Shown here piece by piece: positions 43,193-52,771 of a DNA stretch of 64,000 nucleotides (position 1 is its first letter; every line of letters begins with the position of its first letter). Both the position numbers and the translations under genes were made by a program. Origin of the DNA: Deinococcus aquiradiocola (GTDB lineage Bacteria > Deinococcota > Deinococci > Deinococcales > Deinococcaceae); the NCBI RefSeq assembly GCF_014646915.1, contig NZ_BMOE01000003.1, positions 248,001 through 312,000 of the forward strand, read 5' to 3'. The notes below the pieces were generated by a model that was given only the letters and a program-made list of their open reading frames with translations, did no database searches and was not told the origin of the DNA.

Positions 43193-43687
43193 ATGCCCTA
43201 CACGCCCATCATCGGCACGCTCGCCTACGTGCTCTCCGAGGACCGCCAGCACGTCCTGCTCATCCACCGCACCGCCCGCCCCGGCGACGAACACCTCGGC
43301 AAGTACAACGGCCTCGGCGGCAAACTCGAAGCGGACGAAAGCGTCACAGACGGCATCCGCCGCGAACTCATGGAAGAAGCGAACCTCACCGCGCAGCACA
43401 TGACCCTGCGCGGCACCGTCTCCTGGCCCGGCTTCGGCAAGAACGGCGAGGACTGGCTCGGCTTCATCTTCGTGGTCGACGCCCACACCGGCACCCCACC
43501 CACCCGCAACGAGGAAGGCACCCTCGCCTGGCACCCCGTCCAGCACCTCCTGAACGGCGACCTGCCCGTCTGGGAAGGCGACCGGCACTTCCTGCCCCTG
43601 GTGTTCGACGACGACCCGCGCGCCTTCCACGGCGTCATGCCCTACCGGGACGGCCGCCCCGTCCGCTGGACGTACGACCGCCTCTGA
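43193..43687 (+). CDS. Nudix hydrolase (8-oxo-dGTP diphosphatase-like)
   Basis: 164 residues. The Nudix box is complete at residues about 42-64 (GGKLEADESVTDGIRREL followed by MEEANL). Preceding YNGLGG and following SWPGFGKNGEDWLGFIF suit the MutT/YtkD branch that sanitises oxidised nucleotides. CGGAGG precedes the ATG. It diverges from the SOS cassette. Substrate preference is inferred from family only. Confidence 0.9.
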   Translation: MPYTPIIGTLAYVLSEDRQHVLLIHRTARPGDEHLGKYNGLGGKLEADESVTDGIRRELMEEANLTAQHMTLRGTVSWPGFGKNGEDWLGFIFVVDAHTGTPPTRNEEGTLAWHPVQHLLNGDLPVWEGDRHFLPLVFDDDPRAFHGVMPYRDGRPVRWTYDRL

Positions 43688-43801
43688 CCCGGCAGACCAC
43701 CGCCCCGCCGGAATCCGTGCGTTCCTCCTGCCTCCACGGCCCGCGCGGTGTGGCCGGGCGGCAGCTTCGTGTTCCGCCCGGCTGACCTTCCGCACGTCAG
43801 C

Positions 43802-44026
43802 TCAGTGGGACCGGACCCGTCCACCCCGGGACCGACCGGACGGGACCCGGTCCGCCCGCCAGGACCGCCGGAACGCGGCGGGCACCGTCCGCCAGGGCCG
43901 CCACGCCTCCAGTCCCGCCCACACCAGCACGCCCAGCAGCAGCAGGCCCGCGCCGCCCACCCGGCACGACAGCAGGGCCAGCAGCACGAGCGCCCCCAGC
44001 ACCCCAAACGCATGACGTTCACTCAT
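43802..44026 (-). CDS. small membrane protein, putative (74 aa)
   Basis: Two closely spaced hydrophobic segments (FGVLGALVLLALLSC and GGAGLLLLGVLVWAGLEAW) followed by a strongly basic tail. No clear ribosome site. Not recognised; the frame could be fortuitous given the GC content. Confidence 0.4.
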   Translation of the reverse strand: MSERHAFGVLGALVLLALLSCRVGGAGLLLLGVLVWAGLEAWRPWRTVPAAFRRSWRADRVPSGRSRGGRVRSH

Positions 44027-44171
44027 GGGGGCAGGATCGCGCGCCGCTCCCCCCGCCCGGTACTGGCCGACCGGCACGCCCGCCGGCCACCTGACCAGGG
44101 GGAGGCCGGACCGTCACGCGACCCGGCACGGCGGCGTTCGCCCCGACGGCGGGCGGAGCAGCATGTCGGGC

Positions 44172-46658
44172 TCAGCGCGTGGGTTCGCTCCAGGGCGTGT
44201 CGAGGGTGAGGTGCACGGTGAGGGGCAGGTCGGCGCTGCTCTGCCCGATCAGGAGGTCGAAGTCGCCCGCTTCGGCCACCCAGGCGTGCGCGGCCGGGTC
44301 GTGGTACGCGAGGTCGCGCATGCCGACGGGCAGTGTGACGCTTCCGATCTGGCCGGGATCGAGGTGGATCTTGGCGAAGGCCTTGAGTTCCTTGTGCGGG
44401 CGTTCGAGGCGGCTCTCGCGGTCGTGGACGTAGAGCTGCACGACGGTGCTGCCCGCGCGGGTGCCGGTGTTCTTGACCTGCACGTGGACGGTGACGCTCT
44501 CCCCTGCCGTGAGGGTGGGGGCGCTCAGCTGGGCGTTGGAGACTTCGAAGGTGGTGTAGCTCAGACCGTGCCCGAAGGGGTAGAGGGGCGTGACGCCGTG
44601 CCGGTCCACGTGGCGGTAGCCGGTGTACAGGCCCTCGCGGTACTCGACGTGGCCGTTCTCGCCGGGGTACTGCACGTCCGGCGTGAGGGGGTGGGTGGGG
44701 TCGTCCTTGAGGGTGGCGGGGAAGGTCTGCGGGAGGCGTCCGCCGGGGTCGGCGTGGCCGTACAGCACGTCGGCGATGGCGTGTCCGGCCTCCTGGCCGG
44801 GGAACCAGGCCTGCAGTACGGCGGGGGCGCGGGCGAGCCACGGCATGGTGACGGGACCTCCGGTCTGCAGGAGGACGACGGTGTGGGGGTTGGCGTTCAG
44901 GACGGCCTGCACGAGTTCGTTCTGGCGGCCGGGCAGGTCGAGGCCCCAGCGGTCGACGCCTTCGGTTTCCCAGTCGCCGTTGGTGCCGACGCACACGACG
45001 GCGTAGTCGGCCTGCGCGGCGAGCGCGGCGGCCTGCCGGACGCTGTCCTCGGCGGGTTCGGGCCGGAAGCCGACGCGGACGGCGTTGAAGCCCGCGATGC
45101 CGTTCTGGAAGTCGTTGGGGCTGAAGGTCACCACGAGTTCGTGTGGTCCGGCATTCAGGTGGCGCTGGCCGCGCACCTCGTCGGAGCCGAACCCGAAGTA
45201 CGTGGCGCCGGGCGTCCAGGCCTCCCAGTTGTCGACGAGCGTGTCGCCGTTCAGCTGCAGGCGGCTGTGGCCTGCGCTGGCGAGGCTGAAGTCGTACGTG
45301 CCGTCGTGCGGGGCGTGGACGGTGAGGGTGAGGGTGGCGTGGAAGGCGCGGGGGTCGACGCCCTGCGGGTACTGGAACCACATGACTTCCGCCTGACTGC
45401 GCTCGTCGCGGGCCGTCTCGGCGCCGCCTTCCTGCGCGCGGTACGTGATGCGGACGGGCACCTGCGGGACAGGCAGGTACTTGTCGTTGTCGCAGCCGAC
45501 GGCGGTGCTGACGCGGGTGGCGTGGCCGGATTCGCGCAGGCCGTCGAGGGGGGAGACGGCGCGGTGGGCGTTCATCTGGGCGCTGCCGCCGCCCATGATC
45601 TGCGCGGCGCTCGCGTTCGGGCCGATCACGGCGACCGTCCGGCCGGGCGCGAGGGGCAGCAGGCCGGTGTTCTTGAGGAGCACCATGCTTTCGGCACCGG
45701 CGCGGCGGATGAGGGCGCGCGTGCCTGGGTGGTCGGTGTCGCGTTCGGCGGCGTCGCTCACGTCGCGCGGGTGCGTGAAGGTGCCGGTGCGTTCGATCAG
45801 GCGCAGGACGGCGTGGGCGCGTTCGCGGACGGCGGCGGCGGTGGCGGGGTCGCGCTGCGCTTCCTGCAGCAGGTCGGCGCGGGCCCTGGCGGGGCCGGGC
45901 ATTTCGAGGTCGAGGCCCGCGCGGGTGCTTTCGGCGGCGCTGTGCGTGCCGCCCCAGTCGCTCATGACGAGGCCCGTGAAGCCCCATTCCTCGCGCAGGA
46001 CGGTCTGCAGCAGCCAGGGGTGTTCGCTGCAGTACACGCCGTCCAGGCGGTTGTAGGCGGTCATGATGGCCCAGGGGTCGGCTTCACGTACGACCATCTC
46101 GAAGGGCCGCAGGTACAGTTCGCGCAGGGCGCGTTCCGGGATGTCGCTGCTGATGGTGCCGCGCTGGTATTCGCTCTCGTTGCCGGCGAAGTGTTTGGGG
46201 GTGGCGGCCACGCCGTTCTGCTGGAGGCCGTGGACGTAGGCGACGGCGAGCCTGCCGGTGAGGACGGGGTCCTCGGCGTAGTTCTCGAAGTTGCGGCCGT
46301 TGAGGGCGGAGCGCAGCACGTTGATGGTGGGGGCGAGGAGGACGCCTGCGCCCTTGTCGAGCGCTTCGCGGGCGAGGGACGCGCCGATCTCGTGCAGCAG
46401 GTCCACGTTCCAGCTGCTGCCGAGCGCGATGCCGACGGGGTACGCGGCGGTCTTGACGCCGCCGACGAGCGGGCCGCCGCCGCGCACGCCTGCGGGGCCG
46501 TCGCTGACCTTGAGCTGCGGGATGTTCAGGCGGGGGACGGCGGCGGTGCGCCAGAAGTCCGCTCCGGCGAGCAGCGAGACCTGTTCTTCGAGGGTCATCC
46601 GGTCGAGGAGGTCGTGGAGGTCGGGGTGGGTGTGTGGGCCTTGGAGCGTGTCGGTCAT
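44172..46658 (-). CDS. GH3 beta-glucosidase with PA14 domain
   Basis: 828 residues without a signal peptide, so cytoplasmic. The GH3 N-domain has LKVSDGPAGVRG, KHFAGNESEYQRG and the nucleophile Asp in LVMSDWGGTHS. GH3-C begins SMVLLKNTGLLPL. A PA14 domain is inserted (about residues 400-545, LTLTVHAPHDGTYDFSLASA). The C-terminus is the fibronectin-III-like domain (VTVHVQVKNTGTRAGSTVVQ, RPHKELKAFAK). The PA14 insert is typical of enzymes acting on short beta-glucosides. It follows the ABC transporter genes and carries its own operator upstream. Confidence 0.95.
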   Translation of the reverse strand: MTDTLQGPHTHPDLHDLLDRMTLEEQVSLLAGADFWRTAAVPRLNIPQLKVSDGPAGVRGGGPLVGGVKTAAYPVGIALGSSWNVDLLHEIGASLAREALDKGAGVLLAPTINVLRSALNGRNFENYAEDPVLTGRLAVAYVHGLQQNGVAATPKHFAGNESEYQRGTISSDIPERALRELYLRPFEMVVREADPWAIMTAYNRLDGVYCSEHPWLLQTVLREEWGFTGLVMSDWGGTHSAAESTRAGLDLEMPGPARARADLLQEAQRDPATAAAVRERAHAVLRLIERTGTFTHPRDVSDAAERDTDHPGTRALIRRAGAESMVLLKNTGLLPLAPGRTVAVIGPNASAAQIMGGGSAQMNAHRAVSPLDGLRESGHATRVSTAVGCDNDKYLPVPQVPVRITYRAQEGGAETARDERSQAEVMWFQYPQGVDPRAFHATLTLTVHAPHDGTYDFSLASAGHSRLQLNGDTLVDNWEAWTPGATYFGFGSDEVRGQRHLNAGPHELVVTFSPNDFQNGIAGFNAVRVGFRPEPAEDSVRQAAALAAQADYAVVCVGTNGDWETEGVDRWGLDLPGRQNELVQAVLNANPHTVVLLQTGGPVTMPWLARAPAVLQAWFPGQEAGHAIADVLYGHADPGGRLPQTFPATLKDDPTHPLTPDVQYPGENGHVEYREGLYTGYRHVDRHGVTPLYPFGHGLSYTTFEVSNAQLSAPTLTAGESVTVHVQVKNTGTRAGSTVVQLYVHDRESRLERPHKELKAFAKIHLDPGQIGSVTLPVGMRDLAYHDPAAHAWVAEAGDFDLLIGQSSADLPLTVHLTLDTPWSEPTR

Positions 46659-46708
46659 GCGGGGTACCTCGTGTGGAGGGGCGGGGTGGGTGGGCGGCCG
46701 GGCCGCTC

Positions 46709-46729
46709 TGAATCGTTTCAGTCAGTGTA
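46709..46729 (-). promoter_or_regulatory. LacI-type operator and -10 upstream of the beta-glucosidase gene
   Basis: TGAATCGTTTCA (46709-46720) is a TGAA-N-CG-N-TTCA palindrome, the LacI/GalR form with central CG. On the minus strand a TACACT hexamer (46724-46729) precedes it by three bases, so the operator covers the transcription start. It differs at one arm base from the TGTA-N-CG-N-TACA sites at 52.6-52.8 kb. Confidence 0.6.
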
Positions 46730-46771
46730 CAGGGCCGGTCCCGGCACCACGCCAGGCCCAGGCCCCCGCCG

Positions 46772-47833
46772 CTACGCCGAGGACGGGTCCGGACGCAGCG
46801 GCGGCTGCGCGGCCAGCACCGGATCGTGCAGAATGCAGCGCGCGAGGTGGCCGGGCGCGACCTCGTACAGCCTCGGCAGGCTCTGGCGGCACGCGGCGCG
46901 GGCGTGCGCGCAGCGCGGCTCGAACGGGCAGCCGGGCGGCAGGTTCGTCAGGTCCGGCACCTCGCCGCGCGCCTCCACCCGCTCGGCCCGCAGGCTCTCC
47001 TCCGGCTTCGGCGCGGCCGAACGCAGCAGCTGCGTGTACGGCATCTGCGGCGCGCCGATCACCGCGTCCGCCGGACCGATCTCCACGATGTGCCCGGTGT
47101 ACATCACGGCCACGCGGTCCGCCATGTAGCGCGCGCCGGACAGGTCGTGCGTGATGAACAGCATGCTCAGTCCCTCCTGATCCTTCAGGTCGAGCAGCAG
47201 GTTCATGATGTCGAGCCGGATCGACACGTCCAGCGCGCTGGTCGGCTCGTCCGCCAGGATCAGCTGCGGCTCGGTCGCCAGGGCACGCGCGATCACGACG
47301 CGCTGCCGCTGCCCGCCCGACAGCTGGTGCGGGCGTTTCGCGGCCCATTCCGCGCCGGGTGCGAGCCCCACGCGCTCCAGCAGGGCGTTCACGCGCTCCT
47401 GCACCGCCGCGCCGCGCGCGAGCCCCTGGTTGATGACGGGCCGCGACAGGATGTACCCGATGGAGTTCAGGCCGTTCAGGCTCCCGTACGGGTCCTGGAA
47501 GATCATCTGCACGTCCTTGCGGAAGCGTTTCAGGCCGCTGCCGCGCAGGCGGTTGGGGATGACGGCGGCGTTCATGCGGACGGTGCCGCGGTCAGGCTCG
47601 TACAGGTGCGCGATCAGGCGGGCGATGGTGCTCTTGCCGCTGCCGGACTCGCCGACCAGGGCCAGCACCTCGCCGCGCGCGATGCTGAGACTCACGTCGT
47701 TCACGGCCGTGATGCTGCGCCCCGAGCGGCCCACCCGGAAGGTCTTCGTCAGGCCCTCCACCTGCAGGGCAGGCGCGGCGGACGGGCCGGGCGGGATGGG
47801 GTGGGGGGCCGTGTCAGTCGCTCGCAAGGACAT
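46772..47833 (-). CDS. oligosaccharide/peptide-type ABC transporter ATP-binding protein (DppF-like)
   Basis: 353 residues with Walker A GESGSGKST, Q-loop FQDPYGSLNG, signature LSGGQRQRVVIARAL, Walker B LILADEPTSALD and switch ITHDL. The C-terminal oligo-HPY region contains four cysteines (CPFEPRCAHARAAC ... ARCIL), the pattern of an iron-sulphur-binding extension. The ATG overlaps the end of the fusion gene by 20 bases. Confidence 0.94.
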   Translation of the reverse strand: MSLRATDTAPHPIPPGPSAAPALQVEGLTKTFRVGRSGRSITAVNDVSLSIARGEVLALVGESGSGKSTIARLIAHLYEPDRGTVRMNAAVIPNRLRGSGLKRFRKDVQMIFQDPYGSLNGLNSIGYILSRPVINQGLARGAAVQERVNALLERVGLAPGAEWAAKRPHQLSGGQRQRVVIARALATEPQLILADEPTSALDVSIRLDIMNLLLDLKDQEGLSMLFITHDLSGARYMADRVAVMYTGHIVEIGPADAVIGAPQMPYTQLLRSAAPKPEESLRAERVEARGEVPDLTNLPPGCPFEPRCAHARAACRQSLPRLYEVAPGHLARCILHDPVLAAQPPLRPDPSSA

Positions 47834-49793
47834 GCTGCCCTCCGTTCAGGGTCCGGCCGGACGGGTCCGCGTCACCGGTGAGGGGCGAGTGCAGGAAGCA
47901 CGCGACGGTGTGGCCCGGCCGCACCTCGGCGCGGGCGGGCCGGTGCGTGTCGCACGTGCCGGGCATCCGCAGGTGGCAGCGTTCGAAGAACGGGCAGCCT
48001 GGCAGCTCCACGGCCAGGGAGGGCGGGCGGCCGGGAATGCCGTCCCGGCGTTCCTTCGCGCCGGAGAGCGGCGGGAAGGCCGTCATGAGCTTCTGCGTGT
48101 ACGGGTGCTTCGGCCGGGTGTAGATCTCCTGCGCCGGGGCTTCCTCGACGATCTCGCCGGCGTACATGATCGCGATCCGGTCGCTCATCTCGACCAGCAG
48201 CGACAGGTCGTGCGTGATGAAGATGATGCTGATGCCCAGCCGGCGGCGCACCTGGTCGATCTCCTGCAGGATCTGGCGCTGCACGACCACGTCAAGGGCC
48301 GTGGTGGGTTCGTCCATGACGACCAGCTTCGGTTCCAGGGCCAGGGCGATGGCGATCACCACGCGCTGCTTCATGCCACCGGACAGCTGGTGCGGGTAGG
48401 CGTCCAGGTAACTCTCGCGGATGCCGACCAGCCGGAACAGTTCGCGGGCACGGGCGTCCAGCGTGGCAGGGTCCGTCACGCCGTGCGCCTGCATGGCGTC
48501 GTACACCTGTTCGCGCACCTTGATGACGGGGTTCAGGACGTTCATGCTCGCCTGGAACACCAGCGAGTACTCCTTCCAGCGGACCCGGCGGAGTTCCTCG
48601 GGCGTCAGGCCCAGCAGGTCCACGCCGGACAGGCGCGACTCGCCGCCGAACACCGCGCCGGGCGCGTCCAGCAGGCGCGTCGCGGCGAACGCCAGGGTGC
48701 TCTTGCCGCAGCCGGACTCGCCCGCCAGGCCCACGAACTCGCCCGGCTGCACGTGCAGCGTCACGTCCCGCACCGCGCGCACCGGGCCGGCCGGGGTCTC
48801 GTACCCGGCGTCCAGGTGGTTCACGGCGAGCAGGGCCCCGTCGTCCGGGGTGGTCCGTGCGGCGCTGCCCGGGCGGCGCAGGATGCGGGTGGCGCCGCGC
48901 GCGTGGTTGGCCCTGGGGTTGCTGACCTCGTCGATCCCGAAGTTCAGCAGCGCGAAGGCCGTGCCGAGCAGCGCGATGCCCAGGCCGGGCGCGGCCACCC
49001 ACCACCACGCGCCCTGCAGCAGCGCCTGCTTGGCCTGCGCCCAGTACAGCATGGTGCCCCACGTGACCTTGCTGACGTCGCCGATGCCGATGAACGACAG
49101 GGCCGCCTCGCTCAGCACGGCGTACAGGGCGGTGCTGAAGAAGTTCGCGGCGATGATGCCCGCGAGGTTCGGGAGCATCTCCCGGAAGATGATGCGGGCG
49201 GGACTCTCGCCGGTCATGACGGCCGCGTGAATGAAGTCCCGGTCGCGCAGCGTCAGGGCCTGCGAGCGCAGGACGCGCGCGCCCCACGGCCAGCCGGTCA
49301 GGGCGATCACCAGGATGATCGCGCCGGTCCCCGCGCCGCTCAGGAAGGCACTCACGACGATCAGGAGCGGCAGGCCGGGCAGCACCAGGATCACGTTCGT
49401 GAAGAGGTTGATGCCCTCCCCCACCCGCCCGCCGTAGTACGCGGCGGCGAGACCGGCGGTCGTGCCGATCAGGGTCGCGATGACGCCCGACGCCAGCCCG
49501 ATCAGCAGCGTGAGGCGCGCGCCGTACAGCAGCTGCGCGAGGATGTCCTGCCCGAGCGCCGTGGTGCCGAGCAGGTGAGCGGCGGACGGCGGGAGCATGG
49601 TGCCGTACGTGCCCGCACTGGGGTCGTGGCGGGTGAGGAGCGGCGCGAACACGCCCATGGCGCCCAGCACCAGCAGCATGATCAGACCGGTTCGCGCCTG
49701 CGGGGAACGCCAGATGAGGCCCAGCGTGCCTTCCCGCAGCCAGCGCAGGCGCGCGGCGGGCCGGGCGGGACGGGCAGGAGCGAGGACGGTCAC
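47814..49793 (-). CDS. ABC transporter permease-ATPase fusion (DppC-DppD)
   Basis: 659 residues. The first half (about 1-320) is a DppC permease: RTGLIMLLVLGAMGVFAPLL, TTALGQDILAQLLYGARLTL and a conserved EAA-type loop. The second half (about 340-659) is a complete ATPase with Walker A GESGCGKST, signature LSGGMKQRVVIAIAL, Walker B VVMDEPTTALD and a Cys-containing oligo-HPY tail. A 25-residue polar linker joins them. GTG start in GTGA overlap with the upstream permease. The fusion fixes a 1:1 permease:ATPase pairing and is known from other Deinococcus-Thermus and actinobacterial transporters. Confidence 0.93.
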   Translation of the reverse strand: MTVLAPARPARPAARLRWLREGTLGLIWRSPQARTGLIMLLVLGAMGVFAPLLTRHDPSAGTYGTMLPPSAAHLLGTTALGQDILAQLLYGARLTLLIGLASGVIATLIGTTAGLAAAYYGGRVGEGINLFTNVILVLPGLPLLIVVSAFLSGAGTGAIILVIALTGWPWGARVLRSQALTLRDRDFIHAAVMTGESPARIIFREMLPNLAGIIAANFFSTALYAVLSEAALSFIGIGDVSKVTWGTMLYWAQAKQALLQGAWWWVAAPGLGIALLGTAFALLNFGIDEVSNPRANHARGATRILRRPGSAARTTPDDGALLAVNHLDAGYETPAGPVRAVRDVTLHVQPGEFVGLAGESGCGKSTLAFAATRLLDAPGAVFGGESRLSGVDLLGLTPEELRRVRWKEYSLVFQASMNVLNPVIKVREQVYDAMQAHGVTDPATLDARARELFRLVGIRESYLDAYPHQLSGGMKQRVVIAIALALEPKLVVMDEPTTALDVVVQRQILQEIDQVRRRLGISIIFITHDLSLLVEMSDRIAIMYAGEIVEEAPAQEIYTRPKHPYTQKLMTAFPPLSGAKERRDGIPGRPPSLAVELPGCPFFERCHLRMPGTCDTHRPARAEVRPGHTVACFLHSPLTGDADPSGRTLNGGQHVLASD

Positions 49794-50779
49794 GCGGGCC
49801 TCCCGTCACGCACGCGCGGGTCCAGCACGGCGTACAGCAGGTCCACCAGGAAGTTTGCGATCAGCACGGCCGCCGCGATCATCAGGAACAGCGCCTGCAT
49901 CAGCGGGTAGTCCTTGGCGTTCACGGACGTGAACAGGTAGAAGCCCAGGCCCGGGTAACTGAAGACCGTCTCGACCAGGATCGAGCCGCCCACCACAAAG
50001 CCGAGCGCCATCCCGAAGGCCGTCAGGCTGGGCAGCATGGCGTTGCGGAGCACGTAGCGGTTCACGATGCGGCGCTCGCTGAGGCCCTTGGCGCGCGCGA
50101 ACGCGAGGTAGTCCTCGCCGAGGACGCTCATGACGTTGTTGCGCATGGTGATCAGCCACCCGCCCGCCGCCGTCACGACGATGGTGATGGCGGGCAGCGC
50201 CGCGTGCCGCAGCATGCTCGTCCACCACTTGGGCGTGAACGCGTCGCCCACGAAGGGGTCGAGGTTCCCGCTGATGGGGAACACGTCGCGTTTGAGGGCC
50301 AGGAAGTAGATGAGCAGCAGCGCGAACCAGAAGTACGGCATGGCGTTCACGAACAGCGCGAGCGGCGGCAGGATGTTCGCGAGCCACGTGCCGCGCCGCC
50401 ACGCGCTGTACAGGCCGAGGGCCGAGCCGATCAGGAACGACAGGACGGTCGTCACGCCGAGCAGCCCGATGGTCCACGGGGCGGCCTGCGCGATGATGTC
50501 CGTGACGGGCGACGGGAACTGGCTGACGGAACGCCCGAAGTTGCCGTGCAGCATGTTGTTCAGGTACGTGAAGTACTGCGTGAGGGCGCTGCCCTGGTCC
50601 GTCAGGCCGTACGCGATCCGCAGGGCCTGCGCGGCGTCCGGCGTGAGCTGGCCCTGGTAGCGGGCCATCATCGCGCCGACCGGGTCGCCGGGCACCAGCC
50701 TCGGCAGGATGAAGTTCAGCGTGGCCGCCACCCAGAGGGTGAAGACCAGAATGCCGAATTTACGCAGGATGTACGCCAT
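49790..50779 (-). CDS. ABC transporter permease (DppB-like)
   Basis: 329 residues. N-terminus MAYILRKFGILVFTLWVAAT, RLVPGDPVGAMMARYQ in the periplasmic domain, and LAFARAKGLSERRIVNRYVL as the ATPase-contact loop. I chose the ATG with GGAG eight bases upstream over a GTG three codons earlier. It follows the binding-protein gene by 135 bases. Confidence 0.93.
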   Translation of the reverse strand: MAYILRKFGILVFTLWVAATLNFILPRLVPGDPVGAMMARYQGQLTPDAAQALRIAYGLTDQGSALTQYFTYLNNMLHGNFGRSVSQFPSPVTDIIAQAAPWTIGLLGVTTVLSFLIGSALGLYSAWRRGTWLANILPPLALFVNAMPYFWFALLLIYFLALKRDVFPISGNLDPFVGDAFTPKWWTSMLRHAALPAITIVVTAAGGWLITMRNNVMSVLGEDYLAFARAKGLSERRIVNRYVLRNAMLPSLTAFGMALGFVVGGSILVETVFSYPGLGFYLFTSVNAKDYPLMQALFLMIAAAVLIANFLVDLLYAVLDPRVRDGRPA

Positions 50780-50914
50780 GAGGGACACTCCAGTGGTCCG
50801 CGTGCCGGCCGGGCGGTGCGTGCGTCACCGCCCGGCCCGGCGGGAAGGGAGAAGCGGGGACGCGTGCCGTCCCGTCGGGGCGGGGGCGGCCGCTGCGGCG
50901 CCCCCGCCTGCGCG

Positions 50915-52549
50915 TCACCTGGGTTTGACGTTCAGGAACATCAGGCGCGCGCCGACCTGGTCGCTGGGGCTGCCTTCGTTGTAGGGGTTCTGCGCGTCGG
51001 GGAAGCCGGTGAACTTGGCGGTGTTGTACACGTTGAAGCTCGTGCGGGCCGTGAGGGGAATCCACGGCTGGTTCTTCATGACGGTCGTGACCATGGTGCT
51101 CATCAGGGCCTTCTGCTGGGCGGGGTCGCTGGTGGCGCTGAAGCTGTCGATGGCCTTGGTGAGGGCGGGGTCGGTGAAGTGCGAGAGGTTGCTGCTGGCG
51201 GTCTTGCCGACGGGCGCGCTGAATTCGGGGCTGAAGGACTGGTAGTACAGGTTGTACGGGGTGGGGCCGCTGCCCCAGCCCCAGCTGACGCCGGTGTCGA
51301 AGGTGGCGGTCTGGAAGGACCCGGCGTAGCTGGCGAACACCTGCTGGTCGATGCTGGTGGAGATGCCGAGCGGTTTGAGCTGCTCGCCGATGACCTGCGC
51401 CATGGTGATGAAGTCCGTCCAGCCGCTGCCGACCAGGATCTTGAAGGCGGGGAGTGGTTTGCCGTCCTTGCCGAGGCGTTGGCCCTGGGCGTTCTTCCTG
51501 TATCCGGCGGCGGTGAGGGCGGCGTCGGCGGCCGCGACGTTCAGTCTGGGGGCGAGGGTGGCGGCCGTGCCGGGCTTCCAGACCTTCTGCTGTCCGGGGA
51601 TGATGCCGGTGGGGTCGGCGGGCGGGACGACGCCGGCGTAGGCTTTGTCGGCGACTTCCTTGGTGTTGATGGCCATGGCGAGCGCGCGGCGGAAGGCGGC
51701 GTCGTCGAAGGGGGCCTTGGTGGTGTTGAGGTACAGGGCGTTGAGGTTGTTGACGGGCCACCAGTACGTGAAGTTCGCGCCTTTGTTCTTGTAGTCCTTG
51801 TTGGGGTCGGGGACGGCGATGTAGCCGTAGTCGGTTTCGCCTTTGAGCATCTTGAGGAGCGAGGCGTCGTTGCCGTTGGTGGCGAACCACGCGACGGCGT
51901 CCACGGCGGGCTTGCCGGGCATCCAGTACGAGGTGTTCCTGAGGACGCGGACGGCCTGGGTGCTGTACGTCTCGGCGACGAAGGGTCCGGTGCCGATGGG
52001 GGTGTCGTTGGTGAAGGTGAGGGGGTCCTTGACGTCCTTCCAGTTGTGTTCGGCCACGATGGGCAGGTGCGCGATGTAGTAGAAGGCGGGCACGTTGACC
52101 TTGTCGAAGGCGATGACGACGGTGTTCGCGCCCTGGGCGGTGACGCTCTTGACGCCGTTCTTCCAGATGCCGGTCAGGTCGAGGCCGGGGTTGGCCTTGA
52201 GGTAGTTGAAGGTGAAGGCGACGTCGGCGGCGCTGAACGGCTGGCCGTCGCTCCATTTGACGCCGCTGCGGGTGGTGACGGTGAGGGTCCTGTTGTCCTT
52301 GCTCCAGGTGTACTTGGTGCCGAGGACGGGGTTGACCTTGCCGTCGAGGGCGTTGACGTAGAAGAGCGATTCGTAGATGGCGCTGAGGGTGGGCGGGAGG
52401 TGGTTGGCGGCGGGCGTGAAGGGGTTGTAGTTCTTGCCGGAGAAGGGGGCGGTGTTGACGACGTTGAAGGTGGTTCTGGGTTCGGCGGCGAGGGCGGTGC
52501 CGAGGGTGGCGCTCAGCAGCAGGGTGAGGGACAGGGCGCGTCTGTTCAT
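50915..52549 (-). CDS. family-5 substrate-binding protein, probably for beta-glucosides
   Basis: 544 residues with signal peptide (LSLTLLLSATLGTALAAEP). Family-5 hallmarks are SGVKWSDGQPFSAADVAFTF and PIGTGPFVAETYS. The Trp/Tyr-rich middle (NFTYWWPVNNLNALYLNTTK; GVSWGWGSGPTPYNLYYQ) is like the family-5 proteins of thermophiles that bind cello-oligosaccharides rather than peptides. The genes around it (GH3, LacI, sugar oxidoreductases) favour a glycoside ligand. GGAGG precedes the ATG. First gene of the leftward operon. Confidence 0.93.
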   Translation of the reverse strand: MNRRALSLTLLLSATLGTALAAEPRTTFNVVNTAPFSGKNYNPFTPAANHLPPTLSAIYESLFYVNALDGKVNPVLGTKYTWSKDNRTLTVTTRSGVKWSDGQPFSAADVAFTFNYLKANPGLDLTGIWKNGVKSVTAQGANTVVIAFDKVNVPAFYYIAHLPIVAEHNWKDVKDPLTFTNDTPIGTGPFVAETYSTQAVRVLRNTSYWMPGKPAVDAVAWFATNGNDASLLKMLKGETDYGYIAVPDPNKDYKNKGANFTYWWPVNNLNALYLNTTKAPFDDAAFRRALAMAINTKEVADKAYAGVVPPADPTGIIPGQQKVWKPGTAATLAPRLNVAAADAALTAAGYRKNAQGQRLGKDGKPLPAFKILVGSGWTDFITMAQVIGEQLKPLGISTSIDQQVFASYAGSFQTATFDTGVSWGWGSGPTPYNLYYQSFSPEFSAPVGKTASSNLSHFTDPALTKAIDSFSATSDPAQQKALMSTMVTTVMKNQPWIPLTARTSFNVYNTAKFTGFPDAQNPYNEGSPSDQVGARLMFLNVKPR

Positions 52550-52648
52550 GGAAACCTCCGGGTGAGGGGATGTGCGGTTCTGGCCGTGCAGCGGGTGTGG
52601 GGCTGGTCGGGGAGGGGGCTGTACGGGTGTGGGGCGCGGGCCGTGAAA

Positions 52649-52660
52649 TGTAGCGTTACA
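52649..52660 (-). promoter_or_regulatory. LacI-type operator upstream of the glycoside transporter operon
   Basis: TGTAGCGTTACA, with symmetric TGTA...TACA arms and central CG, lies 100 bases before the binding-protein ATG. It is the exact reverse complement of the site at 52799-52810. The minus-strand TACATT it overlaps might be the -10. Confidence 0.7.
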
Positions 52661-52771
52661 TTCCCGGCGGTCGGCGCGGTGGCCCGCCGGGTGGGCGGAC
52701 GCGGGAGGGGACCGGCAGATGTGGCGTCCAGCACGAACCGCAGCAGGAGCCGTGGTGGATGGTGGAGCGGT

